Source: Pseudomonas sp. GM78
GTDB taxonomy: Bacteria > Pseudomonadota > Gammaproteobacteria > Pseudomonadales > Pseudomonadaceae
Length of the DNA: 37,586 nucleotides
Direction: 5' to 3'
Assembly (NCBI RefSeq): GCF_000282475.1
Contig: NZ_AKJF01000007.1
Location: forward strand, 1-37,586
The position numbers and the translations under genes were made by a program. This document shows positions 1-8,094 of this stretch, piece after piece (the first letter of the stretch is position 1; every line of letters starts with the position of its first letter). Under the pieces are notes generated by a model that worked only from the letters and a program-made list of their open reading frames with translations, did no database searches and was not told the DNA's origin.

Positions 1-13
1 TCGCTCCCACAGG
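1..13. repeat. Partial REP element at window edge
   Basis: The first bases match the outer end of the REP arms found elsewhere in the window (the CTCCCACAGG tail). The rest of the element would lie upstream of the window, so this is a fragment only. Confidence 0.5.
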
Positions 14-23
14 TTTTATGTTT

Positions 24-1325
24 TCAGGTGGCGGACTGCAGTGTTTGTGATTCGGCGTGCACCTCTGGTGCTGCTTGGGTTTTCAGTTCCCGGGCAACGG
101 TCCAGACGATGAACGCGGCGACGATGTCGAAGATCGCCAGGGTCACGAACAGCGGGCTGTAGCCGATCTTGGTCACCATCACCCCAAACACCAGGGTGAA
201 CGCGGCCGCGCCGAGGTAGCCGAACAAGCCGCCCATGCCGGTGGCTGTGGCCACTTCGTTTTTACCAAACGAGTCAGAGGTGATTGCGTACAGCGCACCG
301 GACAAGGTCTGGTGAGCGAAACCGCCGATGCACAGCAACGCAATCGCCGTGTACGGGCTGGCAACCAGGCCGATACACGCCGGGCCGATCATGCACGAGG
401 CACCGAACAGCAGGACCATTTTGCGCGAGGTGAACAGCGACACTTTGCAGTGTTTGTGAAAGAACGGGCTCAGGTAACCGCCGAGCACACAGCCAAGGTC
501 CGCGGCGAGGAACGGTAGCCAGGCGAACATCGCGATCTCCTTGATGTTCATGTGCCGCTCGGTCATCAGGTACAGCGGAATCCACGCGTTGAAGGTCTGC
601 CAGGCTGGCTCGGAGAGAATCCGTGCGCTGGCGATGGCGTAGAAATTACGGCTGCCGATGATTTTCTTCCAGCTGCCTTTTTGCGTGGCCGGTTCCTTGA
701 AATGCTCTTCCTGGCCGCTGAGGATGTAATCGCGTTCTGCATCGCCCAGGCGCTTTTGATCCCGGGGATGTTTGTACAGGATCACCCATAGGAAGCTCCA
801 GAGCACGCCAAGACCGCCGACGATCAGGAAAGCCAGTTCCCAGCCGCTGTGCAGGATCGCCCAGACCACCAGGGGCGGCGCCAGCAGTGCGCCAATCGAC
901 GAGCCGATGTTGAACCAGCCAATCGCGACCGAGCGCTCCTTGGCCGGAAACCATTCGGTGGTGGCTTTCACGGCTGCCGGCAAGCCTGCCGCTTCCGTCA
1001 GCCCGAGCAGGCCGCGAACGAACGCCAAGCCTTGCCAGCCACTCGCCAGCGCAGCCAGTGCGCAGGCAATCGACCAGGCGAAAGCGAAAATGGCGAAGCC
1101 CATTTTGGTGCCGATGGCATCGATGATGTAGCCGGCCACCGGTTGCATCAGCGCATAGCAGACCTGCCAGGCGACAACGATGTGCGAGTACTGCTCGGTG
1201 GAAATGTTCATTTCGCTCATCAGGGTCGGCGCGGCCACTGACAGGGTATTGCGAGCGAGGTAGTTGACGATCAGACCGGCTGTTACCAGGCCGACCATCC
1301 ACCAGCGGATGCCTTTGACTTTCAT
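24..1325 (-). CDS. MFS transporter, ExuT-like (hexuronate/sugar acid, ACS family)
   Basis: An inner-membrane major facilitator of about 433 residues, the usual length for the anion:cation symporter family, with twelve hydrophobic segments split by a polar loop near residues 190-220. The N-terminus (YLARNTLSVAAPTL, NISTEQYSHI), the loop motif EWFPAKERS and the stretch YKHPRDQK closely resemble Escherichia coli ExuT as I remember it, so galacturonate or glucuronate uptake is the best guess; glucarate or galactonate transport by a relative is possible. The ATG at 1325 is preferred over an adjoining GTG at 1328 because a GGTG Shine-Dalgarno-like motif is better spaced from it. No catabolic genes are adjacent. 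The gene has its own promoter and a GntR-type operator upstream. The stop codon lies close to a REP fragment at the window edge. Confidence 0.8.
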   Translation of the reverse strand: MKVKGIRWWMVGLVTAGLIVNYLARNTLSVAAPTLMSEMNISTEQYSHIVVAWQVCYALMQPVAGYIIDAIGTKMGFAIFAFAWSIACALAALASGWQGLAFVRGLLGLTEAAGLPAAVKATTEWFPAKERSVAIGWFNIGSSIGALLAPPLVVWAILHSGWELAFLIVGGLGVLWSFLWVILYKHPRDQKRLGDAERDYILSGQEEHFKEPATQKGSWKKIIGSRNFYAIASARILSEPAWQTFNAWIPLYLMTERHMNIKEIAMFAWLPFLAADLGCVLGGYLSPFFHKHCKVSLFTSRKMVLLFGASCMIGPACIGLVASPYTAIALLCIGGFAHQTLSGALYAITSDSFGKNEVATATGMGGLFGYLGAAAFTLVFGVMVTKIGYSPLFVTLAIFDIVAAFIVWTVARELKTQAAPEVHAESQTLQSAT

Positions 1326-1377
1326 CACATCACCGTCATTTTTTTGGAGTTATTTTTGGTGTCGCAGTTGTTGTAGG

Positions 1378-1388
1378 TTGTCGTACAA
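1378..1388 (-). promoter_or_regulatory. GntR/FadR-subfamily operator candidate
   Basis: The 11-mer TTGTCGTACAA fits the general FadR-subfamily GntR consensus TNGTNNNACNA exactly and is nearly palindromic. It lies just downstream of the predicted transcription start of the sugar-acid transporter, a position that suits repression relieved by a sugar acid. The regulator is not in this window. Confidence 0.6.
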
Positions 1389-1396
1389 CATGCATC

Positions 1397-1426
1397 TTTA
1401 TAGGAGTGCAAGGGTGAATGTGTCAA
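1397..1426 (-). promoter_or_regulatory. Sigma-70 promoter of the MFS transporter
   Basis: On the minus strand a perfect -35 TTGACA (1426-1421) is followed after 18 bases by TATAAA (1402-1397). Transcription would begin near 1390, giving a leader of about 65 nt and placing the GntR-type operator across or just after the start site. Confidence 0.7.
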
Positions 1427-1490
1427 CAAATATGTCAGGGACTTTGCGAGGTGAGGCGACGGGTGGGAAGAGGAGTGTCATCGTATGACT

Positions 1491-1590
1491 TGTAGGAGCG
1501 AGCAAGCTCGCGATGGTCGTCAACGATGACGCGGGAAGCCTGGCACCCCCAGGCGTTCTCAGGTTTATCGCGAGCAGGCTCGCTCCTACA
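1491..1590. repeat. Paired inverted REP (BIME), GCGAGC class
   Basis: Two oppositely oriented copies of the 'TGTAGGAGCGAGC...CTCGCGAT' element face each other over about 100 bp. The linker between the arms is recognisably the same as that of the unit at 30740-30839, so both derive from one paired unit. The rest of the 1427-1602 gap holds nothing else I can identify. Confidence 0.85.
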
Positions 1591-1602
1591 GGGAATGAGT
1601 CA

Positions 1603-1782
1603 TTACCGACGTTGAAGGAGGCCACGGAGGGCGAGGACAGCAGGAATGCCCAGCCCAAGCCAGCTCAGGGCATCCCAAACGCCATCGCCGAGCAACGCGG
1701 CAAACAACCCGCCGGCACTGAACAAGGCGATAACGGTGGGGGTGCCGAACACCTTCCAGAAACTCGACTGCCGGGGCTTCAT
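1603..1782 (-). CDS. Small membrane protein (59 aa), downstream partner of PepSY protein
   Basis: A 59-residue protein beginning MKPRQSSFWKVFG, with two hydrophobic segments (about residues 14-31 and 37-54) and a basic C-terminus (LLQRR). The start is set by overlap: its ATG shares the ATGA at 1782-1779 with the stop of the PepSY gene, indicating translational coupling. Longer in-frame starts upstream would lie inside the PepSY gene. I do not recognise a named family; small proteins of this kind commonly follow PepSY iron-uptake genes in pseudomonads. It is the last gene of the TonB receptor-PepSY run. The role is unknown; a subunit or assembly factor for the PepSY protein is an inference from coupling alone. 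Confidence 0.75.
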   Translation of the reverse strand: MKPRQSSFWKVFGTPTVIALFSAGGLFAALLGDGVWDALSWLGLGIPAVLALRGLLQRR

Positions 1783-2909
1783 GCCACGCTCTCCGCTTTT
1801 TCCAGCACGGGTTTGGCAGCCTTGCGCCGCACCACCCACAGGTAAACGCCACTGCCGAGCACAATGATTGTCAGCACGTCCAGGGTCGCCCAGAGGATTT
1901 GCATCGGCATGCCGCCGTAGTCACCGAAATGCAACGGCTGCGACATGCCCATGGCGTCCATGTACCAGGGTCGCTCGGCCACGGCGGTGACTTTCAGGGT
2001 GCTGGCGTCGATCAGCACCGGCGTCAGCAAGTGCGAGGTCAGGTGGGTGCTGCCTTTCATGAACACCGCGTAATGGTGCTCGCTGGAGAACCGCGTGCCA
2101 GGGAAGGCAATGAAATCCGGTTGCATGCCGGGAGCGACTTCCTTGGCGATGTCGAGCAAACGCGTGGCCGGCGCCAGTTGTGTCAGCGGTGGCGCATCGC
2201 GATACGGTGCAACCATCGCGCTCAGGCTGTCGTTGCGCCACGCGGCGATCAGCAGGTCGGCGCAGGCACTGATCACGCCGGTCACACCGACCACCAGGGC
2301 CCAAGTCAGGGTTACGACGCCGATCAGGTTATGCAGGTCGAGCCAGCGCAAGCGGGTGGATTTGTCCTGGCGCACGGTGGCGAATTTCAAACGACGCATG
2401 AACGGCAGGTACAACACTGTGCCGGACACGATCGCGACGACGAACAGCAAACCCATGAACGCCAGCAATAACTTGCCCGGCAGCCCGGCGAACATGTCCA
2501 CGTGCAGGCGCAGCATGACCATCATGAAGCCGCCATTGGCCGACGGCATCTCCAACGCTTCGCCAGTGCGGGCGTCGAGCATGAAGGTGTGGGACGAGTT
2601 CGGCTCGGTGCCGGCGGTGGCCGCCATGATCGCGATGGCGCCGTTGGGCTCGTCATCGTCGAAACCGAAATACTGCATGACCTCACCGGGACGATGCTTT
2701 TCCGCCGCCTGCACCAGCTGCTGCAGATTCAGCTGCGGGGTGTCAGCCGGCATCTGCTTCAATTCCGCGGCATCGCCCAGCAAATGGTCGATCTCGTGGT
2801 GGAAGATCAACGGCAGGCCGGTCAGTGCCAGCAACGCCAGAAACACCGTGCAGATCAGGCTGGTCCAGGTGTGGACGAAGGACCAGCGGCGAATTGTTTT
2901 ACTTTTCAT
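1779..2909 (-). CDS. PepSY-associated transmembrane protein (FoxB/PiuB-like)
   Basis: A 376-residue inner-membrane protein of the PepSY_TM family. The first transmembrane helix is at about residues 14-34 (TWTSLICTVFLALLALTGLPLIF); periplasmic PepSY-like stretches follow, then further helices near 150-170, 195-220 and 335-360. Conserved histidines sit in or near the helices (for example HTWTS and DLHNL), as expected for heme-binding family members. Relatives such as FoxB and PiuB are linked to reduction or release of iron from ferrisiderophores at the inner membrane. The ATG at 2909 has a strong GGAGG seven bases upstream. It lies 72 bp behind the TonB receptor with no terminator between, so it is probably cotranscribed and iron-regulated. 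Confidence 0.85.
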   Translation of the reverse strand: MKSKTIRRWSFVHTWTSLICTVFLALLALTGLPLIFHHEIDHLLGDAAELKQMPADTPQLNLQQLVQAAEKHRPGEVMQYFGFDDDEPNGAIAIMAATAGTEPNSSHTFMLDARTGEALEMPSANGGFMMVMLRLHVDMFAGLPGKLLLAFMGLLFVVAIVSGTVLYLPFMRRLKFATVRQDKSTRLRWLDLHNLIGVVTLTWALVVGVTGVISACADLLIAAWRNDSLSAMVAPYRDAPPLTQLAPATRLLDIAKEVAPGMQPDFIAFPGTRFSSEHHYAVFMKGSTHLTSHLLTPVLIDASTLKVTAVAERPWYMDAMGMSQPLHFGDYGGMPMQILWATLDVLTIIVLGSGVYLWVVRRKAAKPVLEKAESVA

Positions 2910-2981
2910 TTCATAGCCTCCAGAAATACCAAAGCCGTCCTCGATGGACGGCCTGGGTACCGGGCGTGTCAGGTCACGTTG

Positions 2982-5405
2982 TTACCACTTGTAGGTGGCA
3001 CTGGCGACGACACTGCGTTCATCGCCGTAGTAGCAATAAAAACTGTCGCAGGTGGAGAGGTAGTCCTTGTCGAACAGGTTGGTCGCGTTGACGGCCAGCG
3101 ACGCGCCTTTGAGGCTGTTGTCGAGGCGGCCGAGGTCATAGTGAACCGCTGCGTCGAACACGGTATAGGCATCTGCCTTGCCGAGTTCGGTGTTGGCCTG
3201 ATCGCCATAGGTGTTGCCGGTATAGCGAACGCCACCGCCGATTCCGAAACCGTCCAGCACGCCGTTGTGCCAGGTGTAGTCAGCCCACGCCGACGCGGTC
3301 TGGTTTGGCATCAGTTGCAGGCGATTGCCCTTGAACGTGCCGTCTTGCACTTCGGATTTAGCCAGGGTGTACGCGGCGGTGAGCTTGAGGTTTTCCGTCA
3401 CATCGGAGACGGCTTCCAGCTCCAGGCCCTTGACCTTCACTTCACCGGTCTGGCTGGTGACTGGAATGCCGCCGACGTTGTTGGTGACCGAGACATTTTT
3501 CTGGGTCAGGTCATACACCGCGGCGGTCAACAACGTGTTGCTGCCCGGTGGCTGGTACTTGATACCCAGTTCCCACTGCTTGCCTTCGGTCGGCTTGAAG
3601 GATTCGGTGGTGGAGGTATCGGCGTTGCTCGCCGGCTGGAACGATTCGGCGTAGGACAGGTACGGCACGAAACCGTTGTCGAATACGTAGCTGATCGCTG
3701 CGTTGCCGCTGAAGTTCTTGTTGCGGTCGGTGTTGGTGGCATCGCCCTTGTTGAAGAACTTGGTGCTGGTATGCACCCAGTCTTCACGACCACCCAGCGT
3801 CAGGCGCCATTGATCGAGGGCCATCTGGTCCTGGACGTACAGGCCGGTCTGATAGGTCTTCTGGTCGTAATCGTAGAAGGCCTGCGAGCGTGGCGGACGG
3901 ACGATGGGTTGACCATAGATCGGGTTATTGACGTTGGTGGTCCCGCCGTCGCCGAAGATCGAGGTGTAGTTGGTGTTGGTGCGCTGGTGATCGAGGCCGA
4001 TCAGCAGGGTGTGGCTGATGTCGCCGGTGGCGAAGTCAGCCTGCAGGTTGTTGTCCACGGCGAACTGACTGATGTCCTCGTCGGTGGTGGTGCTGGTACG
4101 GCCAACGTTGCCGTCGGCATCGACCTGGGTGAACGGGTAGGCGCCGGGGGTGAGGGCCTGGAAGGACAGGTCCGACTTGGTGTAGCGCAGGTTCTGCCGG
4201 AACTGCCAGACATCGTTCAAGCGATGTTCAAAGGCGTAGCCCAGTGCGTAGTAAGTACGGTCGTAGAACTCCCAGTCCGGATCGCCCAGGTTCTTGTGAT
4301 GGGAGATATCGCCCAGTGGCGAGTCGATCTTGGTGCCCTGGATCGGACGGAACTGGCTGGTGATGCCGGTATCGTCACGGGTGAATTGGGTGAGCAGGGT
4401 GAACCGGGTGTCGTCGTCGATGTTCCAGGTCAGGCTCGGCGCGATGTTGTAGCGCTTGTCGTCGATATGGTCGATGGGCGTGCCGCCATCGCGCACCACA
4501 CCGCTGAGGCCGTACAGGAACTGGCCTTCATCGTCGATCTTGCCGGTGCTGGCGAAGTTGATCTGGCGGTGATTGTCGCTGCCGTATTGCACTTGGACTT
4601 CATTGCTCGACTCGGCGCTCGGACGACGGCTGACCATGTCCAGCAAACCACCCGGCGGGGTCTGGCCGTACACGGATGAAGCAGGGCCGCGCAGCACGGC
4701 GAGACGATCCAGGTTCCAGGTTTCCTGCTTGGGGTTGGCATAGACGCCCTTGGGCAACGGCAGGCCGTCCAGGAACTGGGTCGGCTCGAAACCGCGTACG
4801 CGTAACCAGTCCGCACGGGTGTCGCTACCGAAGCTGGCGCCGGTGGTGCCCGGCAAGTAGCGCACGGCGGCGTCGAGGGTGTGCACGTTGCGATCGTCCA
4901 TCTGCTCGCGAGTTACCACCGAGATCGAGCGCGGTGCTTCAACCAGTGCGGTGTCAGTCTTGCTGCCGGCGGCGGTGCGCTTGGCGAGGTAACCGGTGGT
5001 CGGGCCCCACGCGCTTTCAGCGTTTTCCACGCCGATCACGCTGGTGGCCGGCAAGGCCATCACGCCCTCGGGCACGGCCACCAGGGTGTAGGTGCCGCCG
5101 CTTTGTTCCAGTTGCAGTCCGGTGCCACGCAGGGCTTCGCGCAGGGCGCCGGCAGCGTCGAACTGACCTTTGACCGGGGCCGACGTCTTGCCGGCGGCCA
5201 GCGACGGGTTCAACGACAGCGCCAGGCCGGCCTGGCTGGCAATCTGGTTCAGGGTGCTGGCCAGTGGCGCGGCCGGCAGGTTGTAGGCACGAACGCTGGA
5301 CGCCTGTTCAGCGGCGATCAGTTGGCTGCTGGCCAAAGGGGTGCAAAAGGCAAGGGATACGGCCAGCAAACTGGGGCGCAACAAGGTGTCTAGCGAACGG
5401 GACAT
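2982..5405 (-). CDS. fiuA: TonB-dependent ferrisiderophore receptor with signalling domain (FiuA-like)
   Basis: An 807-residue outer-membrane receptor. Residues 1 to about 32 form a signal peptide. Residues about 38-108 form an STN (secretin/TonB N-terminal) signalling domain of the kind that talks to a FecR protein. A plug domain follows (DTALVEAPRSISVVT, then RGFEPTQFLDGLPLP and VLRGPASSVYGQTPPGG), and a beta-barrel ends in the aromatic residue W. The plug motifs and the tail with DKDYLSTC and YCYYGDERSVVASATY resemble FhuA/FiuA hydroxamate (ferrichrome-type) receptors, so FiuA is the preferred name; another hydroxamate siderophore is possible. AGGAG precedes the ATG. The sigma factor and FecR genes upstream form the matching cell-surface signalling pair. 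Confidence 0.8.
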   Translation of the reverse strand: MSRSLDTLLRPSLLAVSLAFCTPLASSQLIAAEQASSVRAYNLPAAPLASTLNQIASQAGLALSLNPSLAAGKTSAPVKGQFDAAGALREALRGTGLQLEQSGGTYTLVAVPEGVMALPATSVIGVENAESAWGPTTGYLAKRTAAGSKTDTALVEAPRSISVVTREQMDDRNVHTLDAAVRYLPGTTGASFGSDTRADWLRVRGFEPTQFLDGLPLPKGVYANPKQETWNLDRLAVLRGPASSVYGQTPPGGLLDMVSRRPSAESSNEVQVQYGSDNHRQINFASTGKIDDEGQFLYGLSGVVRDGGTPIDHIDDKRYNIAPSLTWNIDDDTRFTLLTQFTRDDTGITSQFRPIQGTKIDSPLGDISHHKNLGDPDWEFYDRTYYALGYAFEHRLNDVWQFRQNLRYTKSDLSFQALTPGAYPFTQVDADGNVGRTSTTTDEDISQFAVDNNLQADFATGDISHTLLIGLDHQRTNTNYTSIFGDGGTTNVNNPIYGQPIVRPPRSQAFYDYDQKTYQTGLYVQDQMALDQWRLTLGGREDWVHTSTKFFNKGDATNTDRNKNFSGNAAISYVFDNGFVPYLSYAESFQPASNADTSTTESFKPTEGKQWELGIKYQPPGSNTLLTAAVYDLTQKNVSVTNNVGGIPVTSQTGEVKVKGLELEAVSDVTENLKLTAAYTLAKSEVQDGTFKGNRLQLMPNQTASAWADYTWHNGVLDGFGIGGGVRYTGNTYGDQANTELGKADAYTVFDAAVHYDLGRLDNSLKGASLAVNATNLFDKDYLSTCDSFYCYYGDERSVVASATYKW

Positions 5406-5535
5406 ACAGCGGCTCCTGAAAGGGAATACTTCTCAATTGCCTAGGTGCCGGATGAAAAGTGAAAAGTGATAGGGCTGGATGAAAATAATTTCGATTCAGT
5501 AAATAAAGTCGGGTTTTGTGGTGGATCTGATGGCC
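5406..5535 (-). promoter_or_regulatory. Upstream region of the TonB receptor gene
   Basis: This AT-rich stretch between the fecR-type gene and the receptor should hold the promoter read by the ECF sigma factor. I see a GAAAT motif near the middle on the minus strand and a short direct repeat of GTGAAAA at about 5458-5468, but no unambiguous -10, so the exact promoter cannot be placed by eye. Confidence 0.35.
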
Positions 5536-5536
5536 T

Positions 5537-5630
5537 CTTCGCGGGCAAGCCCGCTCCCACAGGATTTTGGGTCGTTCACGCAATTACCGTTCGACACAGA
5601 ACCTGTGGGAGCGTGGCTTGCCCGCGATGA
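5537..5630. repeat. Paired inverted REP (BIME), GCGGGC class
   Basis: Inverted arms of the type 'GCGGGCAAGCCCGCTCCCACAGG' face each other across a linker of about 40 bp. The linker (containing GTCGTTCAC) is shared in part with the unit at 7272-7363, suggesting a common ancestor. Confidence 0.85.
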
Positions 5631-5652
5631 CGTCCGTCCAGACCCCATCAAA

Positions 5653-6627
5653 TCAAGGCTTGGCCTCGGTCTTCGCCGCCACCGTCACCCACCATTGCGT
5701 ATGGTGTTCAATCTGCACCGGCAGCGTCGGCAACAGCGCGTTCAGCGCCAGGTCGGTGTTTTTCAGCGGGAAACTGCCGGTGATCCGCAGGTCGGCCACT
5801 TCCGGCGCCACACCCAGGTGGCCCGGGCGATAACGACCGATTTCACGCACCAGATCCTCCAGCCGCGCGTTGTCCACCACCAGCATGCCGCGGGTCCAGG
5901 CATCGGCGCCGAGGTTGAGCGCGACAATCGGGCCCAGGCCGTCGCCGCGGATCAGCATTTGCTGGCCTTCGTGCAGAATCTGCTCTTCAGGACTCGATTG
6001 CGGATGGGCGGCCACCGCCGATTGCAGCACGCCGAGACGCGTGCCTTGCTCTTCACGCTTGACCAGGAACCGGGTGCCCAGGGCGCGCATGCTGCCTTCG
6101 CGGGTTTCGACGATAAACGGCCGGGCATCGCCATGACCGGTTTCGACGAGGATTTCGCCTTCCTGCAGGATGACCAGTCGCTGCTTGTCATCGAAGCGCA
6201 CGTCCACGGCACTGTGGGTGTTGAGGTTGATCAGGGTGCCGTCGTCCAGGCGAAGGGTGCGTTGTTCGCCGGTGGCGGTGCGCTGGTCGGCCAGCCAATA
6301 GTCGATCGGCAGGTAGCGCTCACCGGCAAACAGCGCCAGCCCGAGCACCGCAACGATGCTGGCCAGGCCGCTGCCGAGCTTGCGCACCCGGCGGCGAATG
6401 CCTTCGCGTGATTGCAACAGGGCGGTGCGTGCCGGGCCGCTGGCGACGCTGAAGCGCTGGTCGAGCATGCCCAATTGACGCCAGGCGCGGGCATGTTCTT
6501 CGTGGGCGGCGTGCCATTTGGCGAACTCTTCGCGTTCCACCGGGTTGCCGGAATCCAGGGACAGTTGCCAGGCGATGGCGGCGTCGAGCACCTGTGCCGA
6601 CACCGGCTTGGAACTGACCGGGCTCAT
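5653..6627 (-). CDS. fiuR: FecR-family antisigma/signal transducer
   Basis: A 324-residue FecR-type regulator. The N-terminal cytoplasmic antisigma domain (DUF4880-like) occupies about residues 10-55 and contains AIAWQLSLDSG and the tryptophan-rich FAKWHAAHEEHARAWRQL. One transmembrane helix follows at about residues 85-105 (LGSGLASIVAVLGLALFAG). The periplasmic FecR domain includes LRLDDGTLINLNTHSAVDV and IETREGSMRALGTRF-like segments, and the C-terminal part meets the receptor's STN domain. The ATG at 6627 overlaps the sigma factor's stop in an ATGA, so the pair is translationally coupled. A longer reading frame to 6657 is rejected because it lies within the sigma gene. The symbol assumes the receptor is FiuA. 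Confidence 0.85.
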   Translation of the reverse strand: MSPVSSKPVSAQVLDAAIAWQLSLDSGNPVEREEFAKWHAAHEEHARAWRQLGMLDQRFSVASGPARTALLQSREGIRRRVRKLGSGLASIVAVLGLALFAGERYLPIDYWLADQRTATGEQRTLRLDDGTLINLNTHSAVDVRFDDKQRLVILQEGEILVETGHGDARPFIVETREGSMRALGTRFLVKREEQGTRLGVLQSAVAAHPQSSPEEQILHEGQQMLIRGDGLGPIVALNLGADAWTRGMLVVDNARLEDLVREIGRYRPGHLGVAPEVADLRITGSFPLKNTDLALNALLPTLPVQIEHHTQWWVTVAAKTEAKP

Positions 6628-7142
6628 GTCGGCTCCCCGTACAAGGCGATGTAGCACTGACGGATGCCCTGGGCCAGGTACTGGCGCACCCGCGGCACCG
6701 AGACACCAAGGCGCTCGGCGATTTCAGCGTGGCCGAGGCCATCGAGACGGTTGTAGAGAAAGGCCGCACGGGCCTTGCTCGACAGCTTGCCCAGCAGGCG
6801 ATCGATGTTTTTCAGGTCTTCGAGGATCATTTGCTGTTCTTCCACCGAGGGTTGTTCGGCTTCTGGAATCAGCATCAGTTCGGTGAGGTAGGCCTGTTCC
6901 AGCGCGGCGCGGCGGAAGTAGTCGAACAGCAGGCCCTTGGCAATCGCCACCAGAAACGCCCGCGGTTCGCGCGGCTCTTTCAGTTCCTCGCGTCCGAGCA
7001 AGCGCACGAAAGTGTCCTGGCTCAGGTCCTCGGCCCGTTGTGGGCAGGCGACATTGCGGCGTAGCCAGGCCAATAGCCAACCACGGTGGTCGCGATATAA
7101 CGCACCGACGAGCTCACTTTGGGGGCTTGGGACTGACGACAC
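6624..7142 (-). CDS. fiuI: FecI-type ECF sigma factor
   Basis: A 172-residue extracytoplasmic-function sigma factor of the iron-starvation group. Region 2 is at about residues 12-75 (LYRDHRGWLLAWLRR, DLSQDTFVRLLG), and region 4 at about 110-165 with the helix-turn-helix GLGHAEIAERLGVSVPRVRQYLA. It should direct transcription of the receptor gene when the FecR partner relays that the ferrisiderophore is bound. The predicted start is GTG at 7142, with a GGTGA motif a suitable distance upstream; a nearby ATG is out of frame. A Fur-box candidate lies just upstream, consistent with repression when iron is plentiful. The symbol is transferred from the FiuI-FiuR-FiuA set and depends on the receptor call. 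Confidence 0.85.
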   Translation of the reverse strand: MSSVPSPQSELVGALYRDHRGWLLAWLRRNVACPQRAEDLSQDTFVRLLGREELKEPREPRAFLVAIAKGLLFDYFRRAALEQAYLTELMLIPEAEQPSVEEQQMILEDLKNIDRLLGKLSSKARAAFLYNRLDGLGHAEIAERLGVSVPRVRQYLAQGIRQCYIALYGEPT

Positions 7143-7168
7143 GCAGCATCACCGAGTGGGAAGTGTTA

Positions 7169-7187
7169 ACTAACGAGAATTGTTCGC
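7169..7187 (-). promoter_or_regulatory. Fur-box candidate upstream of the sigma factor
   Basis: The 19-mer ACTAACGAGAATTGTTCGC matches the classical Fur consensus GATAATGATAATCATTATC at 11 of 19 positions, a score common for genuine pseudomonad Fur boxes. It lies 27-45 bp upstream of the sigma gene start. Placement fits; the match is only moderate. Confidence 0.5.
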
Positions 7188-7271
7188 GATTGTGTCAGAG
7201 GCGGGGGAGGGAAAGCAATTGGCGTTGGTCGGTTGATTTCCGTGGGTATTCGGACGGACCGCGTCATCGTT

Positions 7272-7363
7272 CATCGCGGGCAAGCCTTGCTCCTACAGGT
7301 TTTGCGTCGTTCACAAATTAATGAACGATACATAACCTGTAGGAGCATGGCTTGCCCGCGATC
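7272..7363. repeat. Paired inverted REP (BIME), GCGGGC class
   Basis: Inverted arms (TCATCGCGGGCAAGCC... and ...GGCTTGCCCGCGAT) flank a linker with an internal imperfect inverted repeat around TCGTTCA/TGAACGA. It fills the gap between the sigma factor and exonuclease genes. Confidence 0.85.
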
Positions 7364-7386
7364 AGGCCGGTACAGGCACAGGATAT

Positions 7387-8094
7387 TCAGAAGGAATGCG
7401 TTTGCTGCCGCCGCTTCCACTGGTTCAACCGCTGCTGCAAGTTCAACGGGCTATGAATCTGCTGCTGGCGCGCGCGGCTGAACAGGATCAGCGCCAGTTC
7501 GGCGGTCGCCAGGGCGTCGGCGCTGGCGTTATGACGTTCGAAGACTTGCAGCTTGAACCAGTCGATCCACTCGTCCAGGCCGGCCTCGCGGATGTTGGCC
7601 TGCGGACACAGCAGCGGGGCGATGTCCGCCACATCCAGAAACACATGCTGCAACCTGTAGCCCAGGTGCTCTTTCAATGCGCGCCCAAGCATGTGCTGGT
7701 CGAACGGCGCATGAAAGGCCAGCACTGGGCTGTCGCCGACAAATTCCATGAATTCGAGCAACGCCTCGGCGGGGTGGCTGCCGGCAGCAATGGCACTGGG
7801 CCCCAGGCCGTGAATCAGCACACTGGGACCGAGTTTGAGTTCGTCGCATTGCAAGGTGCGCTCGAACTGCCGACTGAAATCGATCGCGCCATCCTCGATC
7901 ACCACGGCGCCGATCGACAGTACCCGATCCTTGTTCATGTTCAGCCCGGTGGTTTCCAGGTCGAGCACGACCCAGCGCTGCTCACGCAGGCTGCATTCAC
8001 TCAATCCCGGAACCAACGGCAGGTCTTGCAGGCGTTGTTGCAGGTCTGCGGACAAGCTCGGGCCGGCGGGGCGCAGCCATGAAAACAGGCTCAT
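7387..8094 (-). CDS. DEDDh 3'-5' exonuclease (DnaQ/PolC type)
   Basis: A 235-residue DnaQ-superfamily exonuclease. Motif ExoI is VVLDLETTGLN (D45, E47). ExoII is AFHAPFDQHMLGRAL, and ExoIII is RHNASADALATAEL with the His and Asp of the DEDDh class, so all metal-binding residues are present. It is a stand-alone protein rather than a polymerase epsilon subunit; related proteins process DNA or RNA ends, and the substrate cannot be told here. Its ATG overlaps the stop of the upstream nucleotidyltransferase gene in an ATGA, so the two are translationally coupled. This two-gene pairing is conserved in many proteobacteria. Confidence 0.85.
   Translation of the reverse strand: MSLFSWLRPAGPSLSADLQQRLQDLPLVPGLSECSLREQRWVVLDLETTGLNMNKDRVLSIGAVVIEDGAIDFSRQFERTLQCDELKLGPSVLIHGLGPSAIAAGSHPAEALLEFMEFVGDSPVLAFHAPFDQHMLGRALKEHLGYRLQHVFLDVADIAPLLCPQANIREAGLDEWIDWFKLQVFERHNASADALATAELALILFSRARQQQIHSPLNLQQRLNQWKRRQQTHSF

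Noticed and set aside
1491-1590. Repeats that might suggest a CRISPR array
   Set aside because: The repeats are paired and inverted, scattered singly between genes, and match Pseudomonas REP elements; there are no regularly spaced direct repeats.
2502-4679. 725-codon open frame on the plus strand
   Set aside because: It is wholly antisense to the TonB receptor, which has clear domains. The translation is rich in A, G, V and R with no recognisable domain, as expected for a GC-rich antisense frame.
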